Assembly (NCBI GenBank): GCA_030490835.1
Contig: CM059971.1
Location: 22,747,817 to 22,811,816 of the forward strand
Length of the DNA stretch: 64,000 bases
Source: Annona cherimola
Taxonomy: Eukaryota; Streptophyta; Magnoliopsida; Magnoliales; Annonaceae
Direction: 5' to 3'
Below, piece after piece: positions 12,831 through 25,000 of the stretch. A model generated the notes under the pieces. The model was not told the origin of the DNA. It ran no database searches and worked only from the letters and a program-made list of their open reading frames with translations. A program made the position numbers and the translations under genes. Each line of letters opens with the position of its first letter. The stretch's first letter is position 1.

Positions 12831-13950
12831 AATCATCTCATTTCAAAAAAAAAAAAAAAAAGAGTAGAATAAAAAAGTTTGCGCCATGCAAAGAGTGTAA
12901 GCTCACATGCAAATAGTTTCATTAATTTGCAGTGGAAAGGATATATTTGACCAGTTATACCTAAAATTTCTATATAACCAAGTGATCCAACATGTTCATG
13001 GCGTTTGGGTTAGGAAAAAATTAAAAATGTTATTATTTTTTCTTTTTGGGTGTGCTTCTTAATGGAAATTATTGTGGATCATAGAAATCAAAACTTTGTT
13101 AGTAATTGTAAACATAGAAATTAAAACTTTGTATAGTAATTGTAAAGTAACATAATTTAGTAGTATTTTATATGATCCACCTCAATACCTAATCAAGATT
13201 ATTTTCACACAAAAATAAACATAATAGTATGGCTGGTTTGGTTTTGATTAAAACATCATAATGAGTTCAAATCAAAATTTTTTCCATGGGCAGTTACGCC
13301 TGAATATTTCCTTATATAAATACCATTGCTAATTTTCTAAAACTAAATACACATTTAAAGGATGTTAAAAAGGAATTTCATTAAAATTCATGTTAAAGAA
13401 AAAAAATTAACTCAACATTACGGATTAAAAAAATGAACGAACCGCCACTGAAACTAAAAAAAACTATAACACGAAAAGGGGCAATCTTAGGAGATTAGGG
13501 TTCCACGATGAAACTCAACATGAACAATTCGTGAAAACAAGCAAGTGTTAAAGAAAAAAGAAATAATAAAGCATAAAACAATTAACTTTTTTTCCCAAAA
13601 ATGGTCACGCATCAGCATATTTTTTCTTCCCTCGCAAAATTTTTTTTTCGTTTCCTCGTTTCTTTTCGAATTATAGACAAGAAATCCCTCCTTCGGTATA
13701 AAAAAAAAAGGCCGAATTGCATCCAAGAGATTGATTGCTCAGCAGGTGCAAAACCTTGAAATTGATTTCTTGGACAGGATCAAGCCTCCAAAGACATGTA
13801 ATACTGCGGTGTGTATAAAAGTGTTTATCTTGGACGAAATAACATCAAAAACAAAGACAAATCAACAGTCATAGTATAACAAAAAAAAAACATATCACAT
13901 CGGATCATTCAACAGAAGGATAGAAAGAAGCAAAACGAAGAGCGCGGAGG
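12831..13950. other. Remainder of intron, AT-rich
   Basis: No coding signal. A-rich and T-rich runs (12848-12862) and short open frames only. Confidence 0.4.
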
Positions 13951-13958
13951 TATCTTAC

Positions 13959-14046
13959 CTTGAGAAGAAAAAAGGGAGACGGGCTCAGAGCAAAAAGACA
14001 GATGAAATATGATGCCGAAGGTACAGGCGAAAGGGTTCATTTATAG
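13959..14046 (-). promoter_or_regulatory. Proposed core promoter and leader exon of polyubiquitin
   Basis: Minus-strand CTATAAATG at 14046-14038 is a good TATA box. A start about 30 bases on (near 14010) would give a 50-base pyrimidine-rich leader exon ending CTTCTCAAG at 13959. The position and donor match the usual plant polyubiquitin arrangement. Transcript data are absent, so this is an inference. Confidence 0.6.
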
Positions 14047-14130
14047 TCGCTCTTGCCGACATGCTGCGTTTTCTGTGGGGCCAAGCTCAGGCGTGCACGA
14101 AACGTAAGGGCCTGATTTAGGCTTCTTTTC

Positions 14131-14158
14131 CGTGGCGTGGCGTGGCGTGGCGTGGCGT
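14131..14158. repeat. Pentanucleotide repeat (CGTGG)n
   Basis: Five to six tandem CGTGG units about 90 bp upstream of the TATA box, inside the proposed polyubiquitin promoter. Confidence 0.85.
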
Positions 14159-14589
14159 GCCCCGTGCGGTGTGCCTAACTTTTGCAAGCTGGTTCGCGAA
14201 GGCGATCGAACGCTGAATGTGACGAGGAGCTGAAACGGTAGAACCGAAGTAACGGAGGTTCTAAATAATAAAAGTAAGAATAGATTGCATAGTTGTAAAA
14301 AAAGTATAAAAATATAACTGTATAAAATAATTTTTTTTATTTTTAGGGTTTCTGTGTGCATATTTTTTAAAAATATTTTGTTGATCCTAGTGGCAATACC
14401 TATGAGGAGAGTAAATTTGGTGATTGAAAATTAATTGGTTCTTGAACAAAAAATCTTATTTTAGTAAATTTTCGTTATGAAATATCCTAGGAGATAAAAT
14501 GATAGTAACAAACATAACATAAAAATGTAAGTAATCAAAAGATAAGAGACGATAATATAAAGTGGTTAGAGTAATCTTCTTTACTTCAT

Positions 14590-14991
14590 GAGGAGTGATT
14601 CTATTAGCTCGGGCTAAGTAAATGGTCCACTTAGCCCACCTCAAAAAACCTATTTAAAACAACTTTTTTTTACTTTTTTTTTCATGTACTTGTTTATCTA
14701 AGTGTATTTAACATATAGACCAAGTTTTACCATTTTTGAATATGTTTATCTATTTTTTTGAGATTTTCAAACATCTATGTGTATATATGCATTTAAAATA
14801 CCCTTATTTTCAAAAATCTAAAAAAAATATATGCACATTTCCAAAAATGGTAAAACTTGGTCTATATGTTAAATACATTTAGATAAACAAGTTTATGAAG
14901 AAAAAAACAAAAAAAAAGTTATTTTAAATAAGTTTTTTGAGGTGGGCTAAGTGGGCCATTTACTTAGCCCGGGCTAATAGAATCACTCATC
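14590..14991. mobile_element. MULE-type foldback MITE with 9-bp target duplication
   Basis: The 402-bp element starts GAGGAGTGATTCTATTAGC and its other end reads, inverted, GATGAGTGATTCTATTAGC. The arms pair along almost the whole length. It is flanked by identical 9-mers TTACTTCAT at 14581-14589 and 14992-15000. A 9-bp duplication with long inverted repeats is typical of Mutator-like elements. It has no coding capacity and would need a transposase in trans. Confidence 0.85.
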
Positions 14992-15170
14992 TTACTTCAT
15001 TCATCCAAAAATACACCCCTTACTTAAGTAAACAATAATAGTAAGATATACTAACGAGCTGCGTATATGTCTAATTAAATGTTCGTTTTAACACAAAAGT
15101 AAGTAGAGTATCATTTCCACGAGAATTGTGTTAAACGCACAACTATCCATAAAACTAACTTATTCATTTT

Positions 15171-15446
15171 TGGTGTATTTGTTAAAAGATAAAAATTTTC
15201 ATCAAAAACTTTTTACTTCATACAACTACTATATTCTTTTATTATTATTTACATCTTCTTATACAAAATTACTATATTTTTAATTATTTATGTACAACTA
15301 CTCATATAACTAACATATATATATTTTTAACTTATTCTCTTTATTTCTCATCATTACTCCTATTATATCATATTATTTTCTCTCATTTTAAAAACTTTTA
15401 CACTAAAAAACTTTTTAACAAAATTTTATTACTTCCCAAGCGCATC
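15171..15446 (-). mobile_element. Harbinger-type MITE
   Basis: Begins TGGTGTATTTGTTAAAAG and ends CCCAAGCGCATC, with the reverse-strand interior words of the family ('tattacatcttc'-like and 'tattactcctattatatca'). Confidence 0.5.
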
Positions 15447-15449
15447 TTT

Positions 15450-15563
15450 TAAATTTATTTTCTTTATTCCTAATTATTATTTCTATCCTATCACATTATT
15501 TTCTTCCGATTCAAAAATCTTTATACTAAAATTTTTTATGATAAATTTTATTACTTTCTAAAC
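15450..15563 (-). mobile_element. Harbinger-type MITE, partial
   Basis: Abuts the previous copy and repeats the last 110 bases of the same family, ending 'ctttctaaacacacttttc'. Confidence 0.45.
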
Positions 15564-17274
15564 ACACTTTTCTTGTAATAAAAGCTAACTTTTTGCTTTT
15601 TGCCCTCGATTCTCTTCTCTCATAGCCGTTCCACACATGGAAAGGTTGGGATGAGTTAGGTCAGGGTTAGGTTAGGTGTAGAGATTTAAAATCAACGTTA
15701 GGTTTAGGGTTCTAAAATATGGATTTGGTTAGGGATGCGATTCAGGTAACTGAATATAGATACAAACACCTTGATTTTTAAATGGCTTGGGTTTTAAGTG
15801 GGGGTGCACACCCGGATGGGTTTTTCTCAAAAACTTGGTTTTGAATTTGGCAGAAATCCACCTAATACCTGTCAGTACTATTAGGTTGAACCCGGACCGG
15901 AATAGAGTAGTACCGAATTAGTACCGGTTTGGGAAAAATCCAATACAAAAAAAAAAAAACTTGCCATACTTCACTCGCCCGTGTGTCTGCAATCTAAGGC
16001 CAGCAAAACCGCCCGTCGGCAATCCTCTTGCATTTTCGAGTCTTCTGATGAGTGCCCTGTGAAAAAGTCTGATCAAACCAATCATCAGAGATTTTTTAAA
16101 ACGTCCATCTTTCAAATTTAAATCCACAGGATTAGACAAACCCGACCTATTTCTTCCCCTGAAAATGATCCTTTCTCTAGGGCCGTGAGGCTGTGCAATA
16201 TGGTACATATTAAATATTTAAAATCACAACTATTCTGACCACTGCATCTTTTACCATTATTTCTCTTTTATTAAAATTCATATTTAGATATTTATTTTTA
16301 TTGTTTTATAACCCATTTTCTTTTTTACAGCTTTGATATATTTTTCCAACATCCGTTGGATCCATTTGCTTATTACATAATACATACCCATCTAAACAAA
16401 TTACTCATTTTTAATGAATTTATCAAGCACGCTTGATTCCAAGTCATTTTAAATATTTTTCTTGCGATTGCGCCTTTGGGGTGGTGGTACGTGGCATGGC
16501 TGCCGAGTCCCGGCAACCACAAATCAGACCTCGACAGCAGCAAAACAATGTGACTTCACCAATGGACATGGTGGCAGCAATGTCCTCAATTTTCATAGGA
16601 GTGTCCACCATATTGCAAAATCAGAGATATTATTAGATATATATATATATATTAAAAGATTATAAGGAATTTGTAAAAAAGTTTCAGAACTTAATTGAAA
16701 TACAGTGATGATTGTAAAATACTCAAAAAAATTTCTTCTTTTTTCGGCTGGCGTAAAAAAGGTTAAAATTAAACATAGTTTCTATGTTCTAACTTTTGAA
16801 TTCAATAAACCGTACTTTTGAGGAAAAGAACAGGGTTTGCATAAATAAGGCATAATCTATGAAATTTGTTTGAGTCAGTCAAGTCTGGAGTTACCAAGCT
16901 ACCGAACTCACATGTGCAGATATGTTCACAGTATATATTGTTCATTTAAAAAAAATAAAAAATGCAGAATTTGAAATCCTTTATTAATTTTGTTATTATA
17001 AATTGCTAGTTATCACTAATTATTTCTCATTGTTATATAAAACTTAAAGTTAGTTATTTCATTGCATGTTGTTTGAATTTGTGTCTTTTTGTCAATTTTT
17101 ATCTTTAATTATTATTTTTATAATTTTTTTTAAAGAATTTATTTGAAAAAATATGCCTTTTATTTGACCCCTATCTAGACCCACCTTTACTCGGTCTAAA
17201 TTTGAATAGTTAGAGTTTAGTATTGAGTTTAACCTTGTTCTAAGAATACAACATTATGCAAGAGATCTAGGTTA
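15564..17274. other. Intergenic, fragments only
   Basis: 15665-15785 ('ggtttagggttctaaaatat', 'ggttagggatgcgattca') recurs at 61435-61560. Short GC-richer patches at 15960-16200 (96-codon minus frame) and 16460-16640 (67-codon plus frames) show no recognisable domain. They may be gene scraps, but the sequence gives no identity. Confidence 0.4.
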
Positions 17275-20200
17275 GGTAAAACTAGGGGTGCAACTCAGGT
17301 CGGGTACCCACCGGGTCACCCGATGGGTACCCTAAATAGGGTCGGTTCGGTTCCGGTTAAAAATTACTCGGTAGGATTTGGGTAGGGTCGGTTCCAGGTT
17401 CTGGGTATCCAGAACCGACCTGTATATAATAATATTAATATATATATATATTCATATTTAGTCATCTGCGTTGGCTACTTGGCTCGTTTACCCTATTTAG
17501 ATTTTGGGGACGCGGACAATGGAAAATCCAGCAGCGATCCTTCTCCCTTGAAAATTCGGTGACTCGACCACACGATGGTCATCGTGGATTCCGAAAGAAA
17601 CGCCCCCAAGCACTCACAAATCCAAACCGGCACACCACCCCTCTATTAAAATTGCGGCATCAACCGCACGAGAGCCGCACACATCCATTTAAACCAATAG
17701 CCACCTGTAGCAGACTACAGATCCAGAAACGCCATCGCTGCTTGCCTAGTTGCCTCGGCCCTGCCTCTTCAAATCTCTACAGTCTACGCTGCTAGCCTGC
17801 TGCTTGCCTCGCCCCTGCTCCAAATTCGGAAACGCCATCGCCTCTGACGAGCGACACCATCGCCTCCGACGCGGGGAATTTTTGTTCTCGCTGGAAACGA
17901 CCTCCCAGGCTTGATTTAGGGATTTAGGGATTTGATTTGGGGATTTCGCAATCGTGGGGAATCTGTGATCCCGTTGTTGTAGCACCAGTGAATGCCCTAT
18001 TTCCTTGCAACTGCCGGTTGCTGGACACGCCATCTCGCCGTTGTCAGACGCCACCTATTGCAATAGGTTGAAGGATTTTTCTCTTGTATCATACAACAAG
18101 GTGAAATTCTTTTTTCATGCTCAAATGCTTCCCATTTCACAGATTTATGCTACTATATGCATTTGTTAATATTTTGATTTAATCTGTATATTAATGTAAT
18201 ATATGATTAGATTGTGCGTGATGTGGCTATTGGCTACTCTACACCGAGACATCATTCTTAGAACATAAATATGTTTGTTATATTTATATGCTTATATGGG
18301 TTGATGATTGCAAAAGATTACATGTAATTGATTATTCATTTTGCAATATCTAGATGGTTAATTGCATATAATTGATTTATGTTGCCCCTCTTTGTATTAA
18401 AAATTCTCGTCATTCGTTAAATGTTTTAATCAATGTTGTAATATTACTATTTTAGGAGTGACTACAATATTAAGTATGGAAGATGGCAGCAGTGTAAACA
18501 ACTTTGTTGATTTAAATATAGATAAGACAGTTAATATAATAGAGAACTTAGAGGTTGAGAACGAAGATAAAACTATGGTGAAAGGGGATGAAATGATACA
18601 AGTGGGTATGAGTGAGAAGGATTCAAGGGATGAGGAATCCACAGATGATGTTGTTCCTCCAAAATCGAAGCCTCAGTATAAATTGTCTTCTAATGTGTGG
18701 CAGCACTTCACTAAGAAGGTTAAGCAAACTTTAAAGAATGGTAAGAAAGAGGAGAAACAGGAAGTGACATGTAACTACTGCAAGAAGGTTTTAGCTTATT
18801 CAAGTAAGAATGGGACTAGCTCAATGAGAAAGCATTTAGATAGATGCACTTATTATGATCGTGGGCGGGGTGATAAGAAATAGAAATTATTGTGTCTATC
18901 GTCTCCAGCATGCAATTCTAGTGGCCAAGTAGGTAGCTTGACTGCATGGCAATTTGATCAAATTGCAAATAGAAGAGCTTTTGCTGAAATGATAATAATT
19001 GATGAACTTCCATTTAAGTTGGTTGAGTGTGAGGGTTTTCGCAGATATATTACTAAAATTCAACCGCTTGCGAAATTTGTGTCTAGAACGACAGTTGCTA
19101 AAGATGTGGCTTCAGTGTAGGAAAGTGAAAAAAACTAAGTTAATGAGTTTTTTCCATGACCAAGTGTACAGAGTATGTTTAACGACAGATATGTGGACAT
19201 CTATAGCTAATAAAGGTTATCTATGCCTCACCGCACATTATGTTGATGACAACTGGAAGCTAAATAAGAAAGTTGTCAACTTTTGTTTGTGCCCACCTCC
19301 ACACACTGGTGAATGTATTGCTAATGTTGTTTTTGATTGCTTAATGAAATGACACTTCAATGGAATTTGTACTATAACTATGGACAATGCATCTAGTAAT
19401 GATGTCACTGCTAGAAAATTGAAAGAAAGTTTAAGGGAGAAGGGTTTACTCATTGGGGATGGATCCACATTTCATATTAGGTGTGCAGCTCATATTCTTA
19501 ATCTAATTGTGCGTTATGGAATAGATGAGATTCAAGACTAAATTAATCGAATTAGAAATGTGATTAAATATGTAAGGGCTACACCTGCTAGGAAAGATAA
19601 ATTTGAGAAATATTGTCAAAAAGAAGGAGTCAAAGAAAAAGGTGGTTTGTGCTTAGATGTTCCTACTAGATGGAATTCCATATATTTCATGTTGGTTAGT
19701 GCTTTAAAGTTTAGAGCAGCATTTGATAAATTAGGGGAAAAGGATGCAATTGTTGCTAGGGAAGGACCTCCAACAACATTTGACTGGGATAATGCACAAG
19801 TTTTGTGTCAATTTTTGCAAAAATTTTATGAGATTATAAAGGTTTTGTCTGACACATCTTATGTTACTTCTTCAATGCTTTTGGTTCAACTATATGAGTT
19901 GAAAAACTTTTACTCATGAGTTCAACATCAGATAATTATCTTCTTCAAGACAAAAGTAAAAGAATGAGAGACAAATTCAATAAATATTGGGGAAACTTAG
20001 ACAGAATTAATATCAACCTGTTGATAGCAAATGCTTTGGATCCACGATACAAGTTTAGATTTATAAGCTATTTTTATGCTAAGTTATTTGATAAAAATAA
20101 ATCTCTTGAAGCCACTCAAATGGTCACTTTTGAATTGCATAAACCGTTCAAGTTTTATGAATCTCATTCTGCTCCAAGAAAAGCTTCAAATGAGGTGGGA

Positions 20201-21362
20201 GAGTTCAGTCAAACCAATGTGGAGGCTTGTGCAACTGATGATTTTCTAGAATTTTGTGAAGAGAATGATGAGCAATGGTTGATAACTGAAATTGATTTGT
20301 ATCTTCAAGAACCCAGATTGTTGCCAACCAGCAAAATTAATGTTTTGGATTGATGGTCAGCTAATGCATCCAGATTTAGAGTATTATCTTTGATAACTCG
20401 TGATATATTTGCTATTCCTGTTTCTACTATGACATTTGAGTCTGCTTTTAGTACTGGTGGACAAGTTCTTGATGCACATAGAAGTTCTTTATCTGCAAAA
20501 ACTGTAGAGTTACTAATATGTTGTCAAGATTGGCTAAGGACAACCCCTAAACCATTCGACATTGAAGAAGTATTTGGAGAGTTTTCCATTACAGTACCAG
20601 GTACTAATTTGAATAACTCAACATCAGGTAACATTTTACCTTTTTCCCTTTTTTTTTTTACATATATTGAATATGTTTCATAGGTAATAAATTCATAAGC
20701 ATAGCTTGTTTGATAAATTACCATTAATATATATTTTCTAATTGTTTTGTAGAAAGTACAAGTGTTTATTCCAATGCTGCTAATGTCGCCACCATTCCTA
20801 ATAAGGTTGTGTTGATTTTTATTTTTCATTCTTTAATCCTTGTATTTAAAGGTCAAATGATTCTTATTAAATTTTATATCTTCTACTTTTAGGGAAAATG
20901 TATTCTAAATGAAGAATGAAAGTTAATAGATGAGAAGAGTTCTTGAATTTATTAGATTTATTATCTGATTTGTGTTGTGCTTATGTTATATCTGTTGTGT
21001 TGTATCTGACTTTCAAGTATGAAACATGTTTTTTATTGGATTTAACAAACTTGAGATTGTATTGCGTAGTATATGAAAACAAATTACACTTATTTGATAC
21101 ATTTCATAGAGATAAATTGTATGGATTATGGCAGTATATGGATTGAGCATTAATATAATAGATATATTTGAATGCATGACTTTTTTACGAACCGATTTGG
21201 AACCGAACCGGAACCGACCCGCTGTTGAAAAAATTGGGTAGGGTAGGCTCCGGACCAACCCGACCTAAAATAGGATAGGGTAGAAGGTTTTAAAGAATGG
21301 GTAAGGATAGGTTCCACCTCTACCCGGACCTACCCGACCCAAGTTGCACCCCTAGGTAAAAC
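17275..21362 (+). mobile_element. Complete hAT transposon with 8-bp target duplication
   Basis: Identical 8-mers GGTAAAAC (17275-17282 and 21355-21362) bracket a 4072-bp element that begins TAGGGGTGCAACT and ends AGTTGCACCCCTA. The inverted termini continue with GGTCGGGTA. Terminal T(C)AGGG and an 8-bp duplication define hAT. It contains a GC-rich leader (17500-18060), a likely leader intron with donor CAAG/GTGAAATT near 18098 and acceptor TTTTAG/GAGTG near 18455, and a broken transposase gene. Confidence 0.93.
18476..20920 (+). pseudogene. hAT (Ac/RICESLEEPER-type) transposase, inactivated
   Basis: From ATG 18476 the product shows an acidic N-terminus, a BED zinc finger (CNYC, then HLDRC, about residues 100-125), the stretch EMIIIDELPFKLVE, the catalytic-core motifs LTTDMWTS, TMDNASSND, HIRCAAHILNLIV and PTRWNS, and the C-terminal hATC dimerisation region (STMTFESAFSTGG, HRSSLSAKTVELL, CCQDWL). 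In-frame stops occur at 18881, 19350, 19539 and 20351, with frame changes near 19115 and 19917, so no functional enzyme is made. Two stops sit where the family has Trp. Splice-like sites (CATCAG/GTAACA near 20625, TTTGTAG/A near 20752) suggest a short tail spread over later exons. Confidence 0.9.
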
Positions 21363-22299
21363 ATGTTCACTATATACCCTTGATGTGCCTTCAAAAAGTA
21401 TACACCCCTAATTAGTATCCAAAAAATGGAGAGAAATTTTTCATCCTTCATTTTAACTTTTTCCTACTTGCCATTTTTAAATTTATTGTAAAAACATTTT
21501 TTCATATAATTATTTTAAAATTTACATTTTTAAATTTATTGTAGAAACATTCTCCATATAATTAATTTAAATTTATATTTTTTAAATCTATAATAGAAAC
21601 ATTCTCCATATGATTATTTTAAAATTTATTGCATAATCGTTCTCCGTATAATTATTTAAAATTTTAAAATTTTAAAATTTTAAATTTATTATAAAAATTA
21701 CTGAGCTAACTAGAATTGGCAAGGGTAAACTTGCCCGCTAATAAAACTCACCGTAAAAGCAGATGGTCTGACCAATAACATATTAATATTCAAAATACAT
21801 AAGATTTACTGACTTAATATTTAATCAACAGAATTTATTTTAGTGTGAATAAATTTACATTTCATAAAATTATTATTAAACTTCTATTAAATAAACTAAA
21901 CATATATAGTAAATTTTTTCAATATATATTTTGTCCAAAGGCTCATTATATCAAACTTACATATTAATTATTATAAGACATAATTTAAAAATTAAATTAG
22001 AGTATAAATAATTATAAATAATTTGAAATATTTGAAAAGAATGAGTGTGCCATCTAATAAATTAATAAAAATGTTTCCTCATAGATGAACGGAAAGATTT
22101 AAAAATTAACTTAAAAAATTAGGTCTTTTGGAAACTTAGAATGACCAATCTTTGATTTTTTGTATTATATTTTTAACCCGATCGGCACGATCTTATTTTG
22201 ACTCGGACCGGAATTGTTGGGATGGAGTGTAGTAACAGGTTTAGCCTGGCCCTGAATATATACAGCTAGCATAGGTCCTAGAAAAACCCGCCCATTGAG
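21363..22299. other. Intergenic, AT-rich
   Basis: 21470-21680 holds three or four imperfect units with 'cattctccatataatta' and 'aaatttatt'. No gene seen. Confidence 0.4.
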
Positions 22300-22384
22300 C
22301 ACCCCTAGTTTTAAGTAGAATTATTAACTAGACCATTAGGTTAAAGCTTGACCTTAATTCTAACATATTTATAAAAGAGGATTG

Positions 22385-22850
22385 ATCCGGTTAACTTGGA
22401 CTAAAGGACTTTTTTATTTTATTTTTATTTTTATTGTTTATAAACTTATTAATCTAGTCATATTTAATTTATAAAAAAACTTTTCTATTTTTTTAATATG
22501 TATATGTATTTTTTTTATTTTTAATATTTTTAAACACAAAAGTATTTTAGTCATTCTTTTACCTTCGCTCCCGTCTTCAAATTGCAGCAAGGGTATCTTC
22601 CCCATTTTAAGAGCTGTGTCTCCTAGCTTTTAGGTGGAACGATATCTTAAGTAAAGCAAATTTTCTCCCATAGCCTAGAATATCTCAAAGTTTGGCGTTT
22701 ATCAATCAAAAAAGTTGATGTTTATCGATCAAAAAAATATGCACGTTTTCGAAAATAATAAATGTTGATTTATAGGTTAAATACAATTAGATTAATAAGT
22801 TTAAAAATCCAAAATAAAAAACTGAGGTTTTAAGCCTAAGCTACCAGTAT
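22385..22850. mobile_element. Foldback MITE core
   Basis: The left 'aaacttattaatctagt' and right 'agattaataagttt' arms are inverted. Members of the same broad family occur at 2893, 6240 and 61990. About 160 bp of unrelated sequence lies in the centre. Confidence 0.5.
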
Positions 22851-22963
22851 CGTAACTCTTTATAAAATCTAAATCCTAATTCATTTATTAACATTACATG
22901 TATTTAATTACGTTGGACGAGCACATTAGCCGGTCATTCCAATCAATTAACATCTCTAGTTTT

Positions 22964-23033
22964 TTTTTTTTAAAAATTGATACTATGTTATTTCTCGGAA
23001 ACACCTGCCAACAAAAAAAAGAGCCCTGGTGGC
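22964..23033 (-). mobile_element. Short poly(A) retroposon (SINE-like)
   Basis: It lies between near-identical direct repeats 'attaaca(t/c)ctctagtttt' (22946-22963 and 23034-23051). On the minus strand it starts GCCACCAGGGCTC and ends in a poly(A) run. The sister copy near 62935 has the site uninterrupted. Confidence 0.6.
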
Positions 23034-23120
23034 ATTAACACCTCTAGTTTTGAGTAATTGAATGCATTTAGAATTTTTAGATTTCGACTGGCCAGCTTTA
23101 GTCTCGTATCAAAGCCAGTT

Positions 23121-23743
23121 GCATACGTACATGTTTACCCAACCTAAGCAAACGTGGGTTTGTGGGGCGGGCCACGGGCCAATTTGACCTTATTTACATT
23201 CTTATGTTAAGTTGATAGCTATACTTAATTTTAAAATATTTTCTCTTCATTCAAATAATAATATATGGTTGCAGTTTCATTTTGATTTCTATTTAATTAA
23301 TCTAAAACGATTTATGATATGAAATAATTTATTAATCGTTTCTCTTAAATCAAGTCCTATAAAATTATTTTAATGCATCTAATGAAATTATAGTTATGTA
23401 TTAAAAGTATGCTAATTATACAAAATTAAATATTCTTATACATTTAATGCAAAATAGTCATAAAATATTATTCTCTATACATGGTGCTATTTAAATAATT
23501 AAATATAGTAAAGTAATTCGATGATGTGGTTTTAATAGTCAATAGTTTAAAATCAATAGCACAAACGATACTAATTTGATTTCATTAATTTTAAAAACGT
23601 TTTCATGATATGAAATATGAATATATGGCATGTATGAAGGGAATTTTGAGTAAACTGGTTGCGTCGAGATGGACTCAAGTTGACGCACTTGCACTTGGTT
23701 CGTTATTTATCATGTTTTGGCAAAGAGGAAAACTATTCATTTT
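23121..23743. other. Intergenic, no gene seen
   Basis: AT-rich, with a short 61-codon plus frame at 23610 that overlaps the next MITE. No motif recognised. Confidence 0.4.
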
Positions 23744-24000
23744 GGGTATGCTTTGTGAAGTGATAAAACTTTTATATCAAATGTTTTTAAATTAATAGAA
23801 AATAATATAATATAATAAAAGTAATGATGATGTATAATAGAATAAAGTTAAAATAAACAAGTTTATTGTATGAGTAATTGTGCAGAAATAATTAAAAAAA
23901 GATAATTGTATAAGAAGATAAAAAATATTTTTAAAATCTAGTAGTTAAGGAGAGCAAATAGTATTAGTTTGAAAATTTTTTGTTAAACACAAATATTCCC
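23744..24000 (+). mobile_element. Harbinger-type MITE, decayed
   Basis: Starts GGGTATGCTTTGTGAAGTGA after TTT and ends AAACACAAATATTCCC before TTA. The interior words match 38394-38663. Confidence 0.5.
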
Positions 24001-24079
24001 TTAATGAATTTAGCTAGAATAATTTTTTAACTCCCTTTACATAGATTATATAAAATTAGATTTAATTTTATGAAAATTA

Positions 24080-25000
24080 TTTTATGGTCCCTCTTCTATA
24101 TAAAAAAATTAATATAATGGTAGTTCCATATAACACTCTTCATTTTTAGTATCTTTTGTTATTAATAGAAAATTTAATTAGTTTATTGTATTTAACATCA
24201 TTTTTAACAAAAAATCAAATTTTTGAAAATCAAATATAGGTATGGGTCACATTTGCTTAAAAAATATGTATATTTATGTATAAATTATGAAAAATACTTA
24301 AATTCATTAGCATATGCATCATAACATAATAATTCTTTATAAAGCCATTTATCTATATATTAATGATATTTTGGATAGTTTAGATATTGAAAATACATAA
24401 ATCGATATTTAATATCAAGACATTTTATTATGTTGATTTTATAGCTGATCTACAATATTACTAAAAAAATAAAAAATATTTTTAGGACAACATAAATGAT
24501 GTTAAATATAATGAATGAAACAAATTTCTCACAAATTATTAAGTGTGTAAAACTGATGAGAAAACAAAAAAGAAATTTTATAAAAGTAAAGCACATTTAA
24601 CAGAGGCTATACAAAAGAAATTGTATATAATTCCTCAATTTTTAATATTTTGATGATTAATAGAAAATTTAAATTGTATTTAACATCATTAGTTTAACAA
24701 AAAAGTCAAAATTCATTAAAATCAATGATGTGCAAGGGTCACATTTGCTTAAAAATATATAAATTATGAAAAATACTTGAATTCCATTAATCGTAATAAT
24801 AATTTAGGTTTTGAAAATATAATTTTTAAAAATTAATATTAAATCATTTATTACATTCACTTACATATTTATAGATATATGGAGCCCATGCACATGTTGC
24901 TAAAAAATGAAAGGATTCTCCGGACAATATAAATAATATTAAATATAATAAATAGAGTAGATTTCATATCAATCATCAAGGTGTTAAAATGAATTGGGTT
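24080..25000. mobile_element. Two degraded copies of the TA-associated repeat family
   Basis: Repeated blocks near 24170-24600 and 24650-24990 share 'gggtcacatttgcttaaaaa' and 'tagatattgaaaata'-type words with each other and with 38.7-42.2 kb. Confidence 0.5.

Larger units (their letters stand above)
22300..23120. repeat. Dispersed repeat, matched at 61940-63010
   Basis: It shares in order 'aagcttgacc', 'gaggattgatcc', a foldback MITE-like core (22385-22850), 'ctaattcatttattaac', 'ttggacgag' and 'ttttgagtaattgaa' with the block at 61.9-63.0 kb. The order is conserved across several hundred bases, with different insertions in each copy. Confidence 0.65.

Noticed and set aside
15665..15720. 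Interstitial telomere repeat
   Set aside because: GGTTTAGGGTT occurs only once; the surrounding GGTTAGG words are irregular and recur at 61.4 kb as part of a dispersed repeat.
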